NCBI GenBank assembly: GCA_021773365.1
Contig: JAJFKF010000018.1
Coordinates: 1 to 64,000, forward strand
Direction of reading: 5' to 3'
Source of the DNA: Gammaproteobacteria bacterium
Lineage (GTDB): Bacteria > Pseudomonadota > Gammaproteobacteria > Steroidobacterales > Steroidobacteraceae
Length of the DNA: 64,000 nucleotides
Part shown: positions 1 to 9,346 of the stretch, one piece after another
Layout of the letters: each line of letters starts with the position of its first letter
Position numbering within the stretch: the first letter of the stretch is position 1
Notes under the pieces: generated by a model
Database searches by the model: none
The model's input: only the letters and a program-made list of their open reading frames with translations
Told to the model about the DNA's origin: nothing
Program-made: the position numbers and the translations under genes

Positions 1-222
1 ATGCGAAATTTCACCCAGCGTTACGACTCTGGCATCGCCGATCAGCCTGCCGATGACTGCCAGGTCGGAAGAATCCGTATCGCCGGCGTCCAACGTACGC
101 AGCGGGACCGCATGCTGCTGCAGCCAGGCCAGGCGGTCGTCCGGGCTGACCGCGCCGGCAGATGTGCCAGGCCACGCCGCGACGGCACCGACCAGGACGA
201 TCAGCAACTGAACCGTGCGCAT
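1..222 (-). CDS. erythromycin-esterase-like protein, N-terminal part (runs off the window)
   Basis: Seventy-four codons are visible from an ATG at 222 and remain open at base 1. Residues 1-22 look like a secretion signal (basic MRTV start, hydrophobic stretch, AGA end). What follows matches the start of erythromycin-esterase family proteins: a WLQQHAVPLRT segment, an acidic linker, then GDARVVTLGEISH, the segment that carries the first catalytic Glu and His of the family. The start lies 3 bases after the stop of the TonB receptor upstream, so the two are almost certainly cotranscribed. The family includes EreA-type macrolide esterases, but most chromosomal members have no known substrate and an exported one beside a TonB receptor more likely acts on an imported compound. 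The family call is firm; the substrate is unknown. Confidence 0.75.
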   Translation of the reverse strand, partial: MRTVQLLIVLVGAVAAWPGTSAGAVSPDDRLAWLQQHAVPLRTLDAGDTDSSDLAVIGRLIGDARVVTLGEISH

Positions 223-225
223 CGC

Positions 226-3200
226 CTAGTGGAACGACTTGCGCAACGAAATCGTATAGCGCCGCAGGCGCGGATCGCCATAGGTGCTGTAGCCCGCGCT
301 GGTTGAACTGGTTGACGCCAGAATGGGCGGAGACGTATCGAGCAGGTTCTGAATACCGAAGGACAGCTCGGTGTTGGCCAACAGACCTCCAGCAAAGCGT
401 GCCGCCTCATCGAAGCGGTAATTCACGTGCAGATCGTGATAGGTCTGGGCCGGCACCACCGCCGAGCCCTGGTTGAATATCGCCGTTTGCCGCGATGACT
501 CCCCGGCTGTCGCCGTATAGATGTAATAGGAATCATAGTGCTGCACATTCCAGCCGAAGGTCACGGCATCGAGATCCCACAGCAGCCCCGCGTTACCGCG
601 TAATTTCAGCGGTCCGCCCGTATAGCCAATCCGGTCCACCGTCTCCAGGTCCGGCCGCAGCTGATTGGTGTAGTGCGGCTGCCAGGTCGCGATGGCGTAC
701 CAGTGAAAGTGCCCGAATCGCCCGGTCTGCAGCATGTAGTCCAGCTGCACATCGTAGGCTTCCAGCTTTGAACGGGCGATGTTGACCGCCGTGGCATCAA
801 ACGAGGTAATCGGGCCGGCCCAGCCCGGCTGGTCGCCCGGCAGATTGGCGCCGCGGGTAATTCTCCCCGGAAAATTCGCCTCGTTATCGAGCAGGTACTG
901 GGCGCCAGGAATCTGGATTTCATCATTCTTGTCGATCTGCGTGTAGTCCACCGACAGCCTGAGCCCCGGCAGCACACGGGGCGTGAAGATCATCCCGACC
1001 GACACGCTTTCGGAAGTCTCGGGCTGAAGGTTGGCACTGCCGCCGCTGACGTAGGTAAAGCTCTCGCCAACGTAGGAATTGGTATCGCCGCGCATCGGGT
1101 CGCTCAGCCCCAGGGAGAAGTTGTATGTGGTAATGGAAGGGGCAACCTGCGTAACCGAAGGCGGCAGAAAGCCGGTACCAAAGCTGGCCCGCAGCGTCAG
1201 ATCCTCCAGCGGCGCATAACGCACGGCCACCGTGTAGTCAGTGGAACCGAACCGGCCGGTCGTATATGTCAAAGAGGGAAATGGGCCCTCCCGGGAGGCC
1301 ACCGCCATGGAAGAGATCGGGTTACCGGTGGTCATGTACTTGTCGTGGCGCACGGAAAGTTGCAGTTCCAGCTCACGTGCCAGGGACGATGCATTGTTGC
1401 GTGAAATCAACGGTATCCGCGTCTCCAGATAGTAAGAGTCGGTGTCCTGTGAGCGACGCGGATACCAGGAAGTGTTGTAAAGCGGTTCCAGGTTCGCCGT
1501 CGCGTTGGTGGTGTTGATGTACTGGTAGAACGCTTCTTTGATGTCCGTCTCGCGGCGCGAGACCAGCGCCGCAAGCCGCAGTGGCCCACCCGGCAGATCG
1601 ATCAGCGGCCCGGACAGACGCAAGGTGGCGTCTTTCAGCACCGTGTCATATGGGCCACTGAACGCATTTGGCGTCGGCAGCAGAAAGGGGGTGAAATCCA
1701 GCGGATAGGCCATGCCTTCCTGCAACGGATTGAGTCCCGGCTGACCGGCTGCAGGCGGCACGCCAAACAACAGATCGAAGGCCGTATTATTCACCGTGGC
1801 GATGGTCGTCTCTCTTTCGAAACGCGACCGATTCCAACCGTAGTCGATTTCACCGGTCCAATCGTGGGGCAGACGCGCAATCAACCCGGCCGTCGCACGT
1901 ACAGTGGTCGACTCGCTGCGGTTCGGAAAAATAAACCCCGGCGTCGGGAACGTTACGACGATATCCTGCTGAAAAGGATTCTCCGGCTGATCCGCATACA
2001 GCAGAGCAAGATCAGGCACGGAAGCGCCACTGGAACGCGCCTTATTGCCGAGACTGGACACATCCAGAAACGCCTCCACCCGCGCACCAAACTCGCGGCG
2101 CAGGTTCAGTGCAACCGAGTTCATGGTCGGCGTGGCCAGCAACCCGCGCTCTCCCCCGTTCACGCCGGCCGGCAGGTTCAGGTTGTACTGCCCTGCGTTG
2201 GCGACCAGCGCTGCGCCATTGTCGGAATCGGGGCCGGCATAGCCGATGGGAATGTAGGTAGTAATGTTACCCAACGCGGTGCCGCCATAGATGGGATCGA
2301 GAGTCAGCGGCACCTGCCCATTCGCATCGAAGGAATAGCTGTTGATATTGGGCGTGGAGCCGAGCGGCGGTACGATCGAACCGGTCACCGCGCCTGGATT
2401 GTTGTTCAACTGCAGCGCGATGGCGCGCCGGGCAAAATCGCGATCGCCGATGGTCAGGTTGTTCGCCTGTGAATGGGTCGCGGAGATCATCACCGTGGTG
2501 CGCCCGTTTTCGAGACTGAAACCGGCATTGGCATCCAGACGCATCGCACCCGTATCGGTGTCGAAGGTGTTGGCATAGCGGCCGTTGAGTTCAAGTCCAC
2601 GGTAATCACGGCGCAAGACAATATTTACCACGCCACCGGTGGCACTGCCGCCATAGATCCCACCGGCCGTTGAGGGCAGCACTTCAATGCGCTCGATCGC
2701 CGCCAGCGGAATACCGTTCAGATCGGGTTGCAGCGGAAAACCGCTGGAAGTCAGCTCCGGCAGGCGCCGGCCGTCGACGACCACCAGGGTCTCGTTCTGT
2801 CCCAGGCCGCGCAGATTGATACTGGAGGTGGTCTGACCCTCCCCGGTGTTTTGATTGACGCTGCCCGCGGCAGCGTTCATCGGCAATCGTGTTCTGAAGA
2901 ACTCTTCCAGACTGCTCGCCTGAGAGTTCTGAATATCCTCGCTGTCGAAGACCACATAGGGCTGCGGATCATCCTCGGTCCGCCTGATGTCGGTGTTCAG
3001 TGTGCGCCGGCCTTTGACGAGAATCTCCGGCGTGCCTTTCTCCTCCTCGCCGCCATTCCCGGCGGAATCGGTGCGTTGCGCGGTCTCGCCGGTCTGCACA
3101 CGCGCCAGCCGCAATTCACCGGCGCTTTGCCCGACACCGGCGGGTATATGCGCCGCGGCGCTTTCATCCGTTCCCACGTGCGAGGTGATGCGGCGGATTT

Positions 3201-3483
3201 CTATGGTGCGTGAGTTGACATAGGCATAGGTCAGGCCCGACCGGTTCAGCAGCCGGTTCAATGCCTCATCCGGCGTATAGCTGCCTTTTACCGCCGGCGC
3301 ACGTTTGTCCTGGGTGATCTTCGCGTAGTGCACCAGCGACAACCCGCTTTGATTGGCGAACACCTGCAGCGCCCTGGTAAGCGGCTGCGCCGGAATATCG
3401 AGCCGGTAGGTATCCTGGGCCATGGCAGGTGCGGCCTGTAGCAACAGACAGGACGCCAGCAAACGCAGTACGCGTGCAATCAT
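226..3483 (-). CDS. STN-domain TonB-dependent outer-membrane receptor (FecA-like)
   Basis: This is a 1085-residue outer-membrane receptor for active uptake of an unknown ligand. Residues 1-22 form a signal peptide ending AMA. Residues about 25-100 are an STN (secretin/TonB N-terminal) signalling domain (DIPAQPLTRALQVFANQSG), which contacts a FecR-type regulator. The plug follows at about 165-290 (SSINLRGLGQNETLVVVDGRR, then GGIYGGSATGGVVNIVLRRD), then a long beta-barrel ending YTISLRKSFH. A strong ribosome site (AAGGAGAA) sits 5 bases upstream of the ATG. Upstream on the same strand lie a FecI-like sigma factor and FecR, and downstream an esterase-like gene, giving a complete cell-surface signalling unit. 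A linker of about 65 residues rich in Gly, Glu and Ala joins STN and plug. The ligand cannot be read from sequence. Confidence 0.95.
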   Translation of the reverse strand: MIARVLRLLASCLLLQAAPAMAQDTYRLDIPAQPLTRALQVFANQSGLSLVHYAKITQDKRAPAVKGSYTPDEALNRLLNRSGLTYAYVNSRTIEIRRITSHVGTDESAAAHIPAGVGQSAGELRLARVQTGETAQRTDSAGNGGEEEKGTPEILVKGRRTLNTDIRRTEDDPQPYVVFDSEDIQNSQASSLEEFFRTRLPMNAAAGSVNQNTGEGQTTSSINLRGLGQNETLVVVDGRRLPELTSSGFPLQPDLNGIPLAAIERIEVLPSTAGGIYGGSATGGVVNIVLRRDYRGLELNGRYANTFDTDTGAMRLDANAGFSLENGRTTVMISATHSQANNLTIGDRDFARRAIALQLNNNPGAVTGSIVPPLGSTPNINSYSFDANGQVPLTLDPIYGGTALGNITTYIPIGYAGPDSDNGAALVANAGQYNLNLPAGVNGGERGLLATPTMNSVALNLRREFGARVEAFLDVSSLGNKARSSGASVPDLALLYADQPENPFQQDIVVTFPTPGFIFPNRSESTTVRATAGLIARLPHDWTGEIDYGWNRSRFERETTIATVNNTAFDLLFGVPPAAGQPGLNPLQEGMAYPLDFTPFLLPTPNAFSGPYDTVLKDATLRLSGPLIDLPGGPLRLAALVSRRETDIKEAFYQYINTTNATANLEPLYNTSWYPRRSQDTDSYYLETRIPLISRNNASSLARELELQLSVRHDKYMTTGNPISSMAVASREGPFPSLTYTTGRFGSTDYTVAVRYAPLEDLTLRASFGTGFLPPSVTQVAPSITTYNFSLGLSDPMRGDTNSYVGESFTYVSGGSANLQPETSESVSVGMIFTPRVLPGLRLSVDYTQIDKNDEIQIPGAQYLLDNEANFPGRITRGANLPGDQPGWAGPITSFDATAVNIARSKLEAYDVQLDYMLQTGRFGHFHWYAIATWQPHYTNQLRPDLETVDRIGYTGGPLKLRGNAGLLWDLDAVTFGWNVQHYDSYYIYTATAGESSRQTAIFNQGSAVVPAQTYHDLHVNYRFDEAARFAGGLLANTELSFGIQNLLDTSPPILASTSSTSAGYSTYGDPRLRRYTISLRKSFH

Positions 3484-3580
3484 GGAACTTCTCCTTCAGC
3501 GGCTTCGACCGGCGCGACATGCGCGCCCTTACTGAAGAAGACTGGGTCAGCCCGCCAATTCGCTACCCTGGCGATAAGTT

Positions 3581-4666
3581 TCACTCCGGCAGCGTCAGGG
3601 TGATGCGCGAAGCGGACGAACCGCCGCTGACCTCGCCGTTGTTAGCCAGAAAGCCGAGCAGGTCCCCGGGTTTATCGGCATCAAACACGCCGCTGATGCG
3701 CTCGGCGGCCAGCACAGGATCGTGAATAACAAACTGCCTGAGGTTGTAGCGGTTGAACTCAACCACGACTTCGGCCAGAGCTGCATTCTCGAAGACCAGG
3801 CGGTGCTGGCGCCAGGCCGTTGCAGCCCGCGCGCTGGTGCTCGCCGGCCGCAGATCAGCAGCAGTCGGCTTACGCTCCGGCGAAATAACGATCTCATCGC
3901 CCTCACTCAGCTCCACCGGCCGGCCGGCGGCGACCATCACCCTGCCCGGCGTACCGTGCTCCAGCAACCTGTTGGACACCGCCACGCGACCCTCGATCAC
4001 CGTAACCACCGTGCCGTGCGTACGTCGGCGCACATTGAACTGCGTACCCACCGCGCGTACCACGGCCGCGTCGCTGGTGACCGTAAACAGCCGCCGCACA
4101 TCTTTCGCCACGACAAAAAACGCCTCACCCTGTTCGAGATGAATGTCGCGACGCGTGCCGGTCAGCGCCACACGCAGGCTTGAGTGGCTGTTCAGATCAA
4201 CGACCGAACCATCCGCCAGCACGATGCGCCGCTGCTCGTCGATGCCGGTGGTGTAAATCTCTCCGGCCGGCGCGTGGGGCCACAACGCCACGGTCGCGGC
4301 GAAAGCGGCTATCGCCACAACCGCGACGGCGGCCGCGGCAATGAAACGCCGTCGCGCCGGCCGCTGGAGCGGCGGACTCGATGCTGCAGTCGAGCGAACC
4401 GGCAACCCGATCACATTGCGACGTTCGTCATCGAGCAGGGCCCGCAGGTCGTCCGCACCGGCCGGATCGTCCCACGCCACATCCTGCATCGCCAGGAACA
4501 GCACCTCGGCATGGAAATACTCACGCACATGCACGGGCGACTCACGCAGCCATTGCATGAACGCCGCCTTGCCCGCTGCATCAAGCCCGGTACCGTGCAG
4601 CCGCACTACCCACTCTGCAGCGGCCTCACCTGTGGCGCTGGCGGCCTTCTGTTGCGCTGTACTCAT
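3581..4666 (-). CDS. FecR-family anti-sigma regulator
   Basis: This 361-residue inner-membrane signal transducer should relay the state of the TonB receptor to the adjacent sigma factor. Residues about 10-50 are the DUF4880 sigma-binding region (AAEWVVRLHGTGLD, FMQWLRESP). One membrane helix lies at about 108-130 (IAAAAVAVVAIAAFAATVAL). The periplasmic FecR domain follows (IVLADGSVVDLNSHSSL, HLEQGEAFFVVAKD, VRAVGTQFNV, VIEGRVAV), and the C-terminus has a DUF4974/STN-like part (LAEVVVEFNRYN). Its ATG overlaps the sigma-factor stop as ATGA, so translation is coupled. It lies about 100 bases upstream of the receptor gene it probably serves. Confidence 0.93.
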   Translation of the reverse strand: MSTAQQKAASATGEAAAEWVVRLHGTGLDAAGKAAFMQWLRESPVHVREYFHAEVLFLAMQDVAWDDPAGADDLRALLDDERRNVIGLPVRSTAASSPPLQRPARRRFIAAAAVAVVAIAAFAATVALWPHAPAGEIYTTGIDEQRRIVLADGSVVDLNSHSSLRVALTGTRRDIHLEQGEAFFVVAKDVRRLFTVTSDAAVVRAVGTQFNVRRRTHGTVVTVIEGRVAVSNRLLEHGTPGRVMVAAGRPVELSEGDEIVISPERKPTAADLRPASTSARAATAWRQHRLVFENAALAEVVVEFNRYNLRQFVIHDPVLAAERISGVFDADKPGDLLGFLANNGEVSGGSSASRITLTLPE

Positions 4667-5184
4667 CCGCCCCGCTCCGCCTCATCGGGTTCGGCAAGGT
4701 AGTCCTTGCACAGAGCAATGCTCCTGGCCAGATGCTTGTTTACCATTTGCACGGAAAGCCCTACGAAATCGGCAATCTGCTGGTAAGTCATGCCATCGCG
4801 CCGGTGCAGCAACACGATGGTGCGCTGCGTTGGACTGAGGCGGTCTAACGCCTGCGCCAAGCGCTTCATCTGCTGGGCCTGCAGGACCTGGCGGTAGGGA
4901 CCGCCACGCTCGTCGGCACCCTCCAGTGTCGCTGTGACATGCTCGAAACGGTTCCGCGCGGCCATACGCCATTCGTAGGCGACATTCGCCGCCACACGCA
5001 GAGCGAAACTGTGTGGATCGCGGATCGAATTCACGTCCACCACGCGCATCAGCCGCAGATACACCTCCTGGGCGAGATCCTCCGCCTCCGCCCGGTTGGC
5101 CAGCCTCCGGCCCAGGAAGCGGATCAATGCCTCCCCGGACTCCTCGACAAGCTGGTTCAGCCAGTTCTGATCGGCCAGTGACAT
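4663..5184 (-). CDS. ECF sigma factor, FecI-like
   Basis: This 173-residue RNA polymerase sigma-70 factor of the extracytoplasmic class is expected to transcribe the downstream receptor operon. Region 2 is seen in FLGRRLANRAEAEDLAQEVYL and the following RMRVV-type segment, and region 4 in LDRLSPTQRTIVLLHRRDG followed by the helix-turn-helix MTYQQIADFVGLSVQMVNKH. I chose the ATG at 5184 because homology starts directly after it; the frame is open to 5244, with further ATGs at 5214 and 5244, and the true start is not certain. The gene is coupled to fecR by a 4-base overlap. An AT-rich TATATATGTGTA stretch at about 5257-5268 may hold its promoter. Confidence 0.9.
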   Translation of the reverse strand: MSLADQNWLNQLVEESGEALIRFLGRRLANRAEAEDLAQEVYLRLMRVVDVNSIRDPHSFALRVAANVAYEWRMAARNRFEHVTATLEGADERGGPYRQVLQAQQMKRLAQALDRLSPTQRTIVLLHRRDGMTYQQIADFVGLSVQMVNKHLARSIALCKDYLAEPDEAERGG

Positions 5185-5339
5185 CGCTGCAATCGCCCCA
5201 TAACCGCCCGACATGCCGCGCAACGTACCGCGGAACCTTGCCACGGAACGGGGCTACACATATATAAAGACTGGGTGAGGCTGCTTTTCGACTACCGGCG
5301 TCTACCTGAGCTCACTATCGCCACGGCATGAATGCGCGG

Positions 5340-8300
5340 CTACTGGAAGCTCTTGCTCACCGAAATCGAGTAGCGCCGCAGGCGCGGGTCGCCGTAGAAA
5401 CTGTAACCGCCGCCAGCGCTGCTGGTGGCCAGGATCGGTGGGCTGCTGTCGAACACATTCTGTATCGAGACCTGGATCTCCGCATTCCGCAGCAGATCGA
5501 TATCGAAAGCCGGGGCATCGAACCGGTAGCGCGCGAACACGTCATGATAACTTTGCCTGGGGATGGTATCCGACCCTTGATCGAGGATGGCAGAGTCAAC
5601 GATGAAAGCAATGTCCGTAGGATTGTAGATCTTGTAGGAATGGAAGTACTGCATATTCCACCCGGCCGTCCACGAACCGCGGCTCCAGCTCAGTCCGCCG
5701 TTGCCCCGCCATTTGAGCGGACCGTCACCATAGCCAACTAGATCGTACTCCGGCGTGTCGGAGAACACCTGCTGCATGAGATGCGGCTGATAGGAGGCGA
5801 TGATATTGGCCGCAAACGACCCGTACGCCGTCTCCCAGACGTAGTCAGCCTGCAGGTCATATGCATCCACATCGCTGTGGGCAATATTAATGTTGCCATT
5901 ATCGATTGCGAGAATCGGCCCTCTGGTGTAGCCCAACACCTCATCCGCCTCGGTCAGCGCGCCACGTAGAATTCTGCTCGCAAAACCCTCATCCTCAAAA
6001 GCCAGCATGGTCGCTAATGGCACGCTGCTGATCTCATTGGTCTTGCGAATGCGGGTGTAGTCCAGCGACAGACGCAGCCCCGGCAGAGCGGACGGCTCAA
6101 ATATCAATCCAGCGGACAGACTCTCCGATTCCTCCGCAGTCAAATCAAAGCTGCCAGCGAACGTATAGTTCTGCAAAGAACTTATGGGAGCGTAGCCGCG
6201 TTTCGGATCCTGTATAAGCTGCGAAAAAATATTGATTAGAAACGCACTGCCGCTAAGAGGCGCGAGCTGGCTCACTGATGGCGGCAGAATGCCCTTGCCG
6301 TAGCTGGCGCGCAACGTTAGGGCACGGATGGGTTTGAAACGCAGACCAACGGTATATTGATTGGCATCGGTTTTCAGGCTGCGAGTCGGTATGTCCGGAA
6401 GCGGTTCTTCAAGCGACGACCGAACCACCTCGTAGTCATCGAAGCTGCGATGCCGGATATCGCTCCTGTCAAAACGGTAGGAGGCCTGTAAATCCAGCGC
6501 ACGCACCCAGGACCGCGCATTGAGCGCGGACACCAGCGGCGCGATCACTTCGACATAAACGCTCTCGGTGGTTGCGCCAAAGGGCGGATAGTAGTGATAG
6601 GTCGGCACATTCGGCTCGTCATAGTGAACTCGCGTGGAATCATCGGTGAACTCCTTGCGCTGCTCGAGCAGGCTCGACAGAATAATCTGCCCACCCGGCA
6701 AGTCCCATACCGGTCCGGCCAGGCGCAGGGTCGCATCTTTCAGCACATTGTTATACGAGCCACTGTTGTTGGGCGATGGCTCGAACAGGTATGGGGAGAA
6801 ATTCAGTGGATAGACGTTAACATCGCGCAGCGGATTCAAGCGACCATCAGTTATCGCGTCGTCACCGTCAAGAGTAATGTGATTAGAAGTATACGTGCCA
6901 CCGCCGCTGCTGCGACTCCAGTTGTACTCGGCCTGCATTGTCCAACCGCGAGGCAGCCGAACAATCACGCCGCCGTTGATCTGGCGCGTCCTGGATCTTG
7001 AGAATGCACTGACCCCATGATCGAAACCAACGAACGGTACGGTAATGCTCACCGACTGCATAAATGGATTCGCATCTTCCTCGGCCGACAGGGTGTAAGT
7101 TGTCCAGGGACTGTAGTACGAGTTCCCGCGGTTATCGTTGTTTGAGGCATCGATGAAGGCCTCAACGCGACCGGAAAACTCCCGTCGCACGCTCAGTGAC
7201 AGCGACCGCACTGTGGGATTGGAAACCAGATCCCCTAACGCGCCCCCATGGTCCAGAGGCAAGTCGAGATTGTAATGCCCGGCCGTCTGCAGAAAAGCAG
7301 CGCCATCGTCGCTGTCTGGGCCCTCATAACCCAGCGGAACGTAAGCGTTGGGGTAGCCCAATGACTGCATTGTGGACTTCAACACTAGCGGCGAGCCGTC
7401 GGTTGTACGGATATTGGTGGTATAGCCGGCAGGAGGCACGGAACCAAATCCGTCCTCATTGTTTTTTATCAGCAGATGGCGTGCGCGCAGAGCGAAATCT
7501 CGATCGCCATTGCGCAGCGGCTCCGAGCCACGGTAGCTGGCGGCAATCATCACATTGGTGCGCCCACCTTCGAGACTGAAACCGCCGCTGGCTTCGATGC
7601 CGCGCTGCATGCCGCCACCGTCCATGGTGTCATGGTAGGTCCCGCGCACTTCAAGGCCCTGATAGTCGCGTTTGAGGATGATATTGACGACGCCCCCAGT
7701 AGCGCTACCGCCATAGATGCCACCCGCCGTGGAAGGCAACACCTCGATGCGCTCTACGGAAGACAGGGGAATGCCGTTGATGTCAGGCTGAAACTGGTCG
7801 ATCTGGCCGGCCACGCTGGGCACGCGGCGGCCGTTGACCAGCACTAACGTCTCGTCCGTACCGAGTCCGCGCAGGTTGATCGAACTTTGATTGCCGCGCA
7901 GATTACCTGGCAGTTGCGCTTCGGTGGCCTGGACCTGGTTCATCGGCAAGCGATACTTCAGAAAGCTCTCCAGGTCGGTGGCCATGGAGCGCTTGATCTC
8001 CTCGGCACCAAAGACCACGTAGGGCTGCACGTCGTCCGCGGTGCGCCGGATGTCGGTGTTGGAGCTGCGTGAACCTTTGACCAGGATTTCGGGAACGCCT
8101 TTGGCGTCGCTGGCGGATGCATCTGCTGTTTCCGCGCCGGTGCTGGAAGTTGTATCCGGTTGAACCGCAGTCTCGGCACGGGCGAGGACAAGCGAGCGCA
8201 ATGCAGAGCGGCGTGGTGCGCCCGTGGACTGTGCGTCGGTGGCCTGCCCACCCTTATCAGCGACCGCCTGTATGGCCACTGTGCTCTGATCAACCACCGA

Positions 8301-8594
8301 ATAGCGCAGGTTCGTCCCCTGCAGCAGGCGCGACAGCGCCTCGCCTGCGCCCAGTTTGCCTGCCACACCGGCGGAGGACTTGCCGTTGACCAGCGCCGTC
8401 GGGCTGCTGATCTGGATGCCGGACTGCTCGGAGTACTTGATCAGCGCCTCGGTCAGCCGCTGCGGGGCGATGTCGAACTGCACGGTTTGTGTCAGCTCGG
8501 GTGCGGCCTGGAGCGTGCCGTGGGCGAGCAGCAGGGCAAGCACGAATGCGCCGAGCTGTGGTGACGGGCGGAAATAGGCAACTGACAGTTTCAT
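5340..8594 (-). CDS. STN-domain TonB-dependent outer-membrane receptor, paralogue
   Basis: This 1084-residue receptor is similar in architecture and sequence to the one at 226-3483. A signal peptide is followed by an STN domain (FDIAPQRLTEALIKYSEQSG), a linker of variable sequence, a plug containing GNQSSINLRGLGTDETLVLV and GGIYGGSATGGVVNIILKRD, and a barrel ending YGDPRLRRYSISVSKSFQ. The ATG at 8594 (MKLSVAYF) is preferred over the upstream in-frame ATG at 8669 because it directly begins a signal peptide. It is divergent from a second FecI/FecR pair at 8771-10361, which is its probable regulator; it also sits just upstream, on the same strand, of the first FecI/FecR unit. The two receptors look like an old duplication. 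Confidence 0.94.
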   Translation of the reverse strand: MKLSVAYFRPSPQLGAFVLALLLAHGTLQAAPELTQTVQFDIAPQRLTEALIKYSEQSGIQISSPTALVNGKSSAGVAGKLGAGEALSRLLQGTNLRYSVVDQSTVAIQAVADKGGQATDAQSTGAPRRSALRSLVLARAETAVQPDTTSSTGAETADASASDAKGVPEILVKGSRSSNTDIRRTADDVQPYVVFGAEEIKRSMATDLESFLKYRLPMNQVQATEAQLPGNLRGNQSSINLRGLGTDETLVLVNGRRVPSVAGQIDQFQPDINGIPLSSVERIEVLPSTAGGIYGGSATGGVVNIILKRDYQGLEVRGTYHDTMDGGGMQRGIEASGGFSLEGGRTNVMIAASYRGSEPLRNGDRDFALRARHLLIKNNEDGFGSVPPAGYTTNIRTTDGSPLVLKSTMQSLGYPNAYVPLGYEGPDSDDGAAFLQTAGHYNLDLPLDHGGALGDLVSNPTVRSLSLSVRREFSGRVEAFIDASNNDNRGNSYYSPWTTYTLSAEEDANPFMQSVSITVPFVGFDHGVSAFSRSRTRQINGGVIVRLPRGWTMQAEYNWSRSSGGGTYTSNHITLDGDDAITDGRLNPLRDVNVYPLNFSPYLFEPSPNNSGSYNNVLKDATLRLAGPVWDLPGGQIILSSLLEQRKEFTDDSTRVHYDEPNVPTYHYYPPFGATTESVYVEVIAPLVSALNARSWVRALDLQASYRFDRSDIRHRSFDDYEVVRSSLEEPLPDIPTRSLKTDANQYTVGLRFKPIRALTLRASYGKGILPPSVSQLAPLSGSAFLINIFSQLIQDPKRGYAPISSLQNYTFAGSFDLTAEESESLSAGLIFEPSALPGLRLSLDYTRIRKTNEISSVPLATMLAFEDEGFASRILRGALTEADEVLGYTRGPILAIDNGNINIAHSDVDAYDLQADYVWETAYGSFAANIIASYQPHLMQQVFSDTPEYDLVGYGDGPLKWRGNGGLSWSRGSWTAGWNMQYFHSYKIYNPTDIAFIVDSAILDQGSDTIPRQSYHDVFARYRFDAPAFDIDLLRNAEIQVSIQNVFDSSPPILATSSAGGGYSFYGDPRLRRYSISVSKSFQ

Positions 8595-8661
8595 GAAGAT
8601 TCCCCGGTAAGACGCCCCAGTGGGCGGTGTTTCCGGGTGCTGAGACGGGCGCCTGCGGGGA

Positions 8662-8702
8662 TTTTGCAATCAATTTGCCCGCGGCCGAAATAAATTGCAA
8701 AA
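8662..8702. promoter_or_regulatory. inverted repeat in the receptor/sigma divergent promoter region
   Basis: A perfect 9-bp inverted repeat, TTTTGCAAT at 8662-8670 and ATTGCAAAA at 8694-8702, lies between the divergent receptor (start 8594) and sigma-factor (start 8771) genes. The segment is AT-rich compared with its surroundings. It could be a regulator-binding site serving either gene. Nothing in the sequence names the regulator. Confidence 0.4.
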
Positions 8703-8770
8703 ATGGCCACGCCATCCGTCTACAGGGCAGCAAGGGTCCGGATGGACCATGCAGAGCCACGGCCACGCAC

Positions 8771-9346
8771 ATGCAGCGCACCGACAGCAAGCACACACCG
8801 GCGGGTGACGCATCGCAGGAATCGTGCGGCCGAACCGAACTGATCGAGCGTTTGTTTCGCGACCACAACGAAGCCCTGGTGCGCTTCGTGTTCGCGCGGC
8901 TGCGTTCTTATCAGGCGGCGCGGGAGGTGGCGCAGGAAGCCTATGTCCGCCTGCTGAGCCTCGACGAACCGGGTGCGGTCAGCTACCTGCGTGCATTTTT
9001 GTTCAAGACCGCCGCCAATCTGGCGGTGGACCGGCTGCGCGCGGACGAGACCCAGAACCGCGCCGCGGAGCTGTCGCTGTTCCAGAACCTGCACGAGGAA
9101 CGCACGCCGGAGCGGCGCGTGGCCGGCACGCAGACCCTGCAGCGCCTGCAGCGGCTGATCGCGGCCATGCCGCCGAAATGCCGCCGCGCCTTTGTCGCCA
9201 ACCGCTTTGAAGGCCTGGACTTCGCCACCATTGCCCGCGAGATGCATCTGTCCGAGCGCATGGTGCGCACCTACGTGGTGCGCGGGATACTGCAATGTCA
9301 GGCTGCGCTGGACCGGGACACCCGCAAGGACACCGCTGATGAATAA
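8771..9346 (+). CDS. ECF sigma factor, FecI-like
   Basis: This 191-residue extracytoplasmic-function sigma factor has region 2 in LFRDHNEALVRFVFARL and AAREVAQEAYVRLLSL, then FLFKTAANLAVDRLR, and region 4 in MPPKCRRAFVANRFEGLD followed by FATIAREMHLSERMVRTYV. I placed the start at the ATG at 8771, which leaves about 20 residues before the conserved part; the frame is open further upstream to 8627 but that extension lacks family similarity. It overlaps the following fecR by 8 bases. The likely target is the divergent TonB receptor at 5340-8594. Confidence 0.9.
   Translation: MQRTDSKHTPAGDASQESCGRTELIERLFRDHNEALVRFVFARLRSYQAAREVAQEAYVRLLSLDEPGAVSYLRAFLFKTAANLAVDRLRADETQNRAAELSLFQNLHEERTPERRVAGTQTLQRLQRLIAAMPPKCRRAFVANRFEGLDFATIAREMHLSERMVRTYVVRGILQCQAALDRDTRKDTADE

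Noticed and set aside
1-306. Plus-strand frame at the left edge
   Set aside because: Antisense to the receptor end and the esterase-like gene; Arg-rich composition typical of shadow frames.
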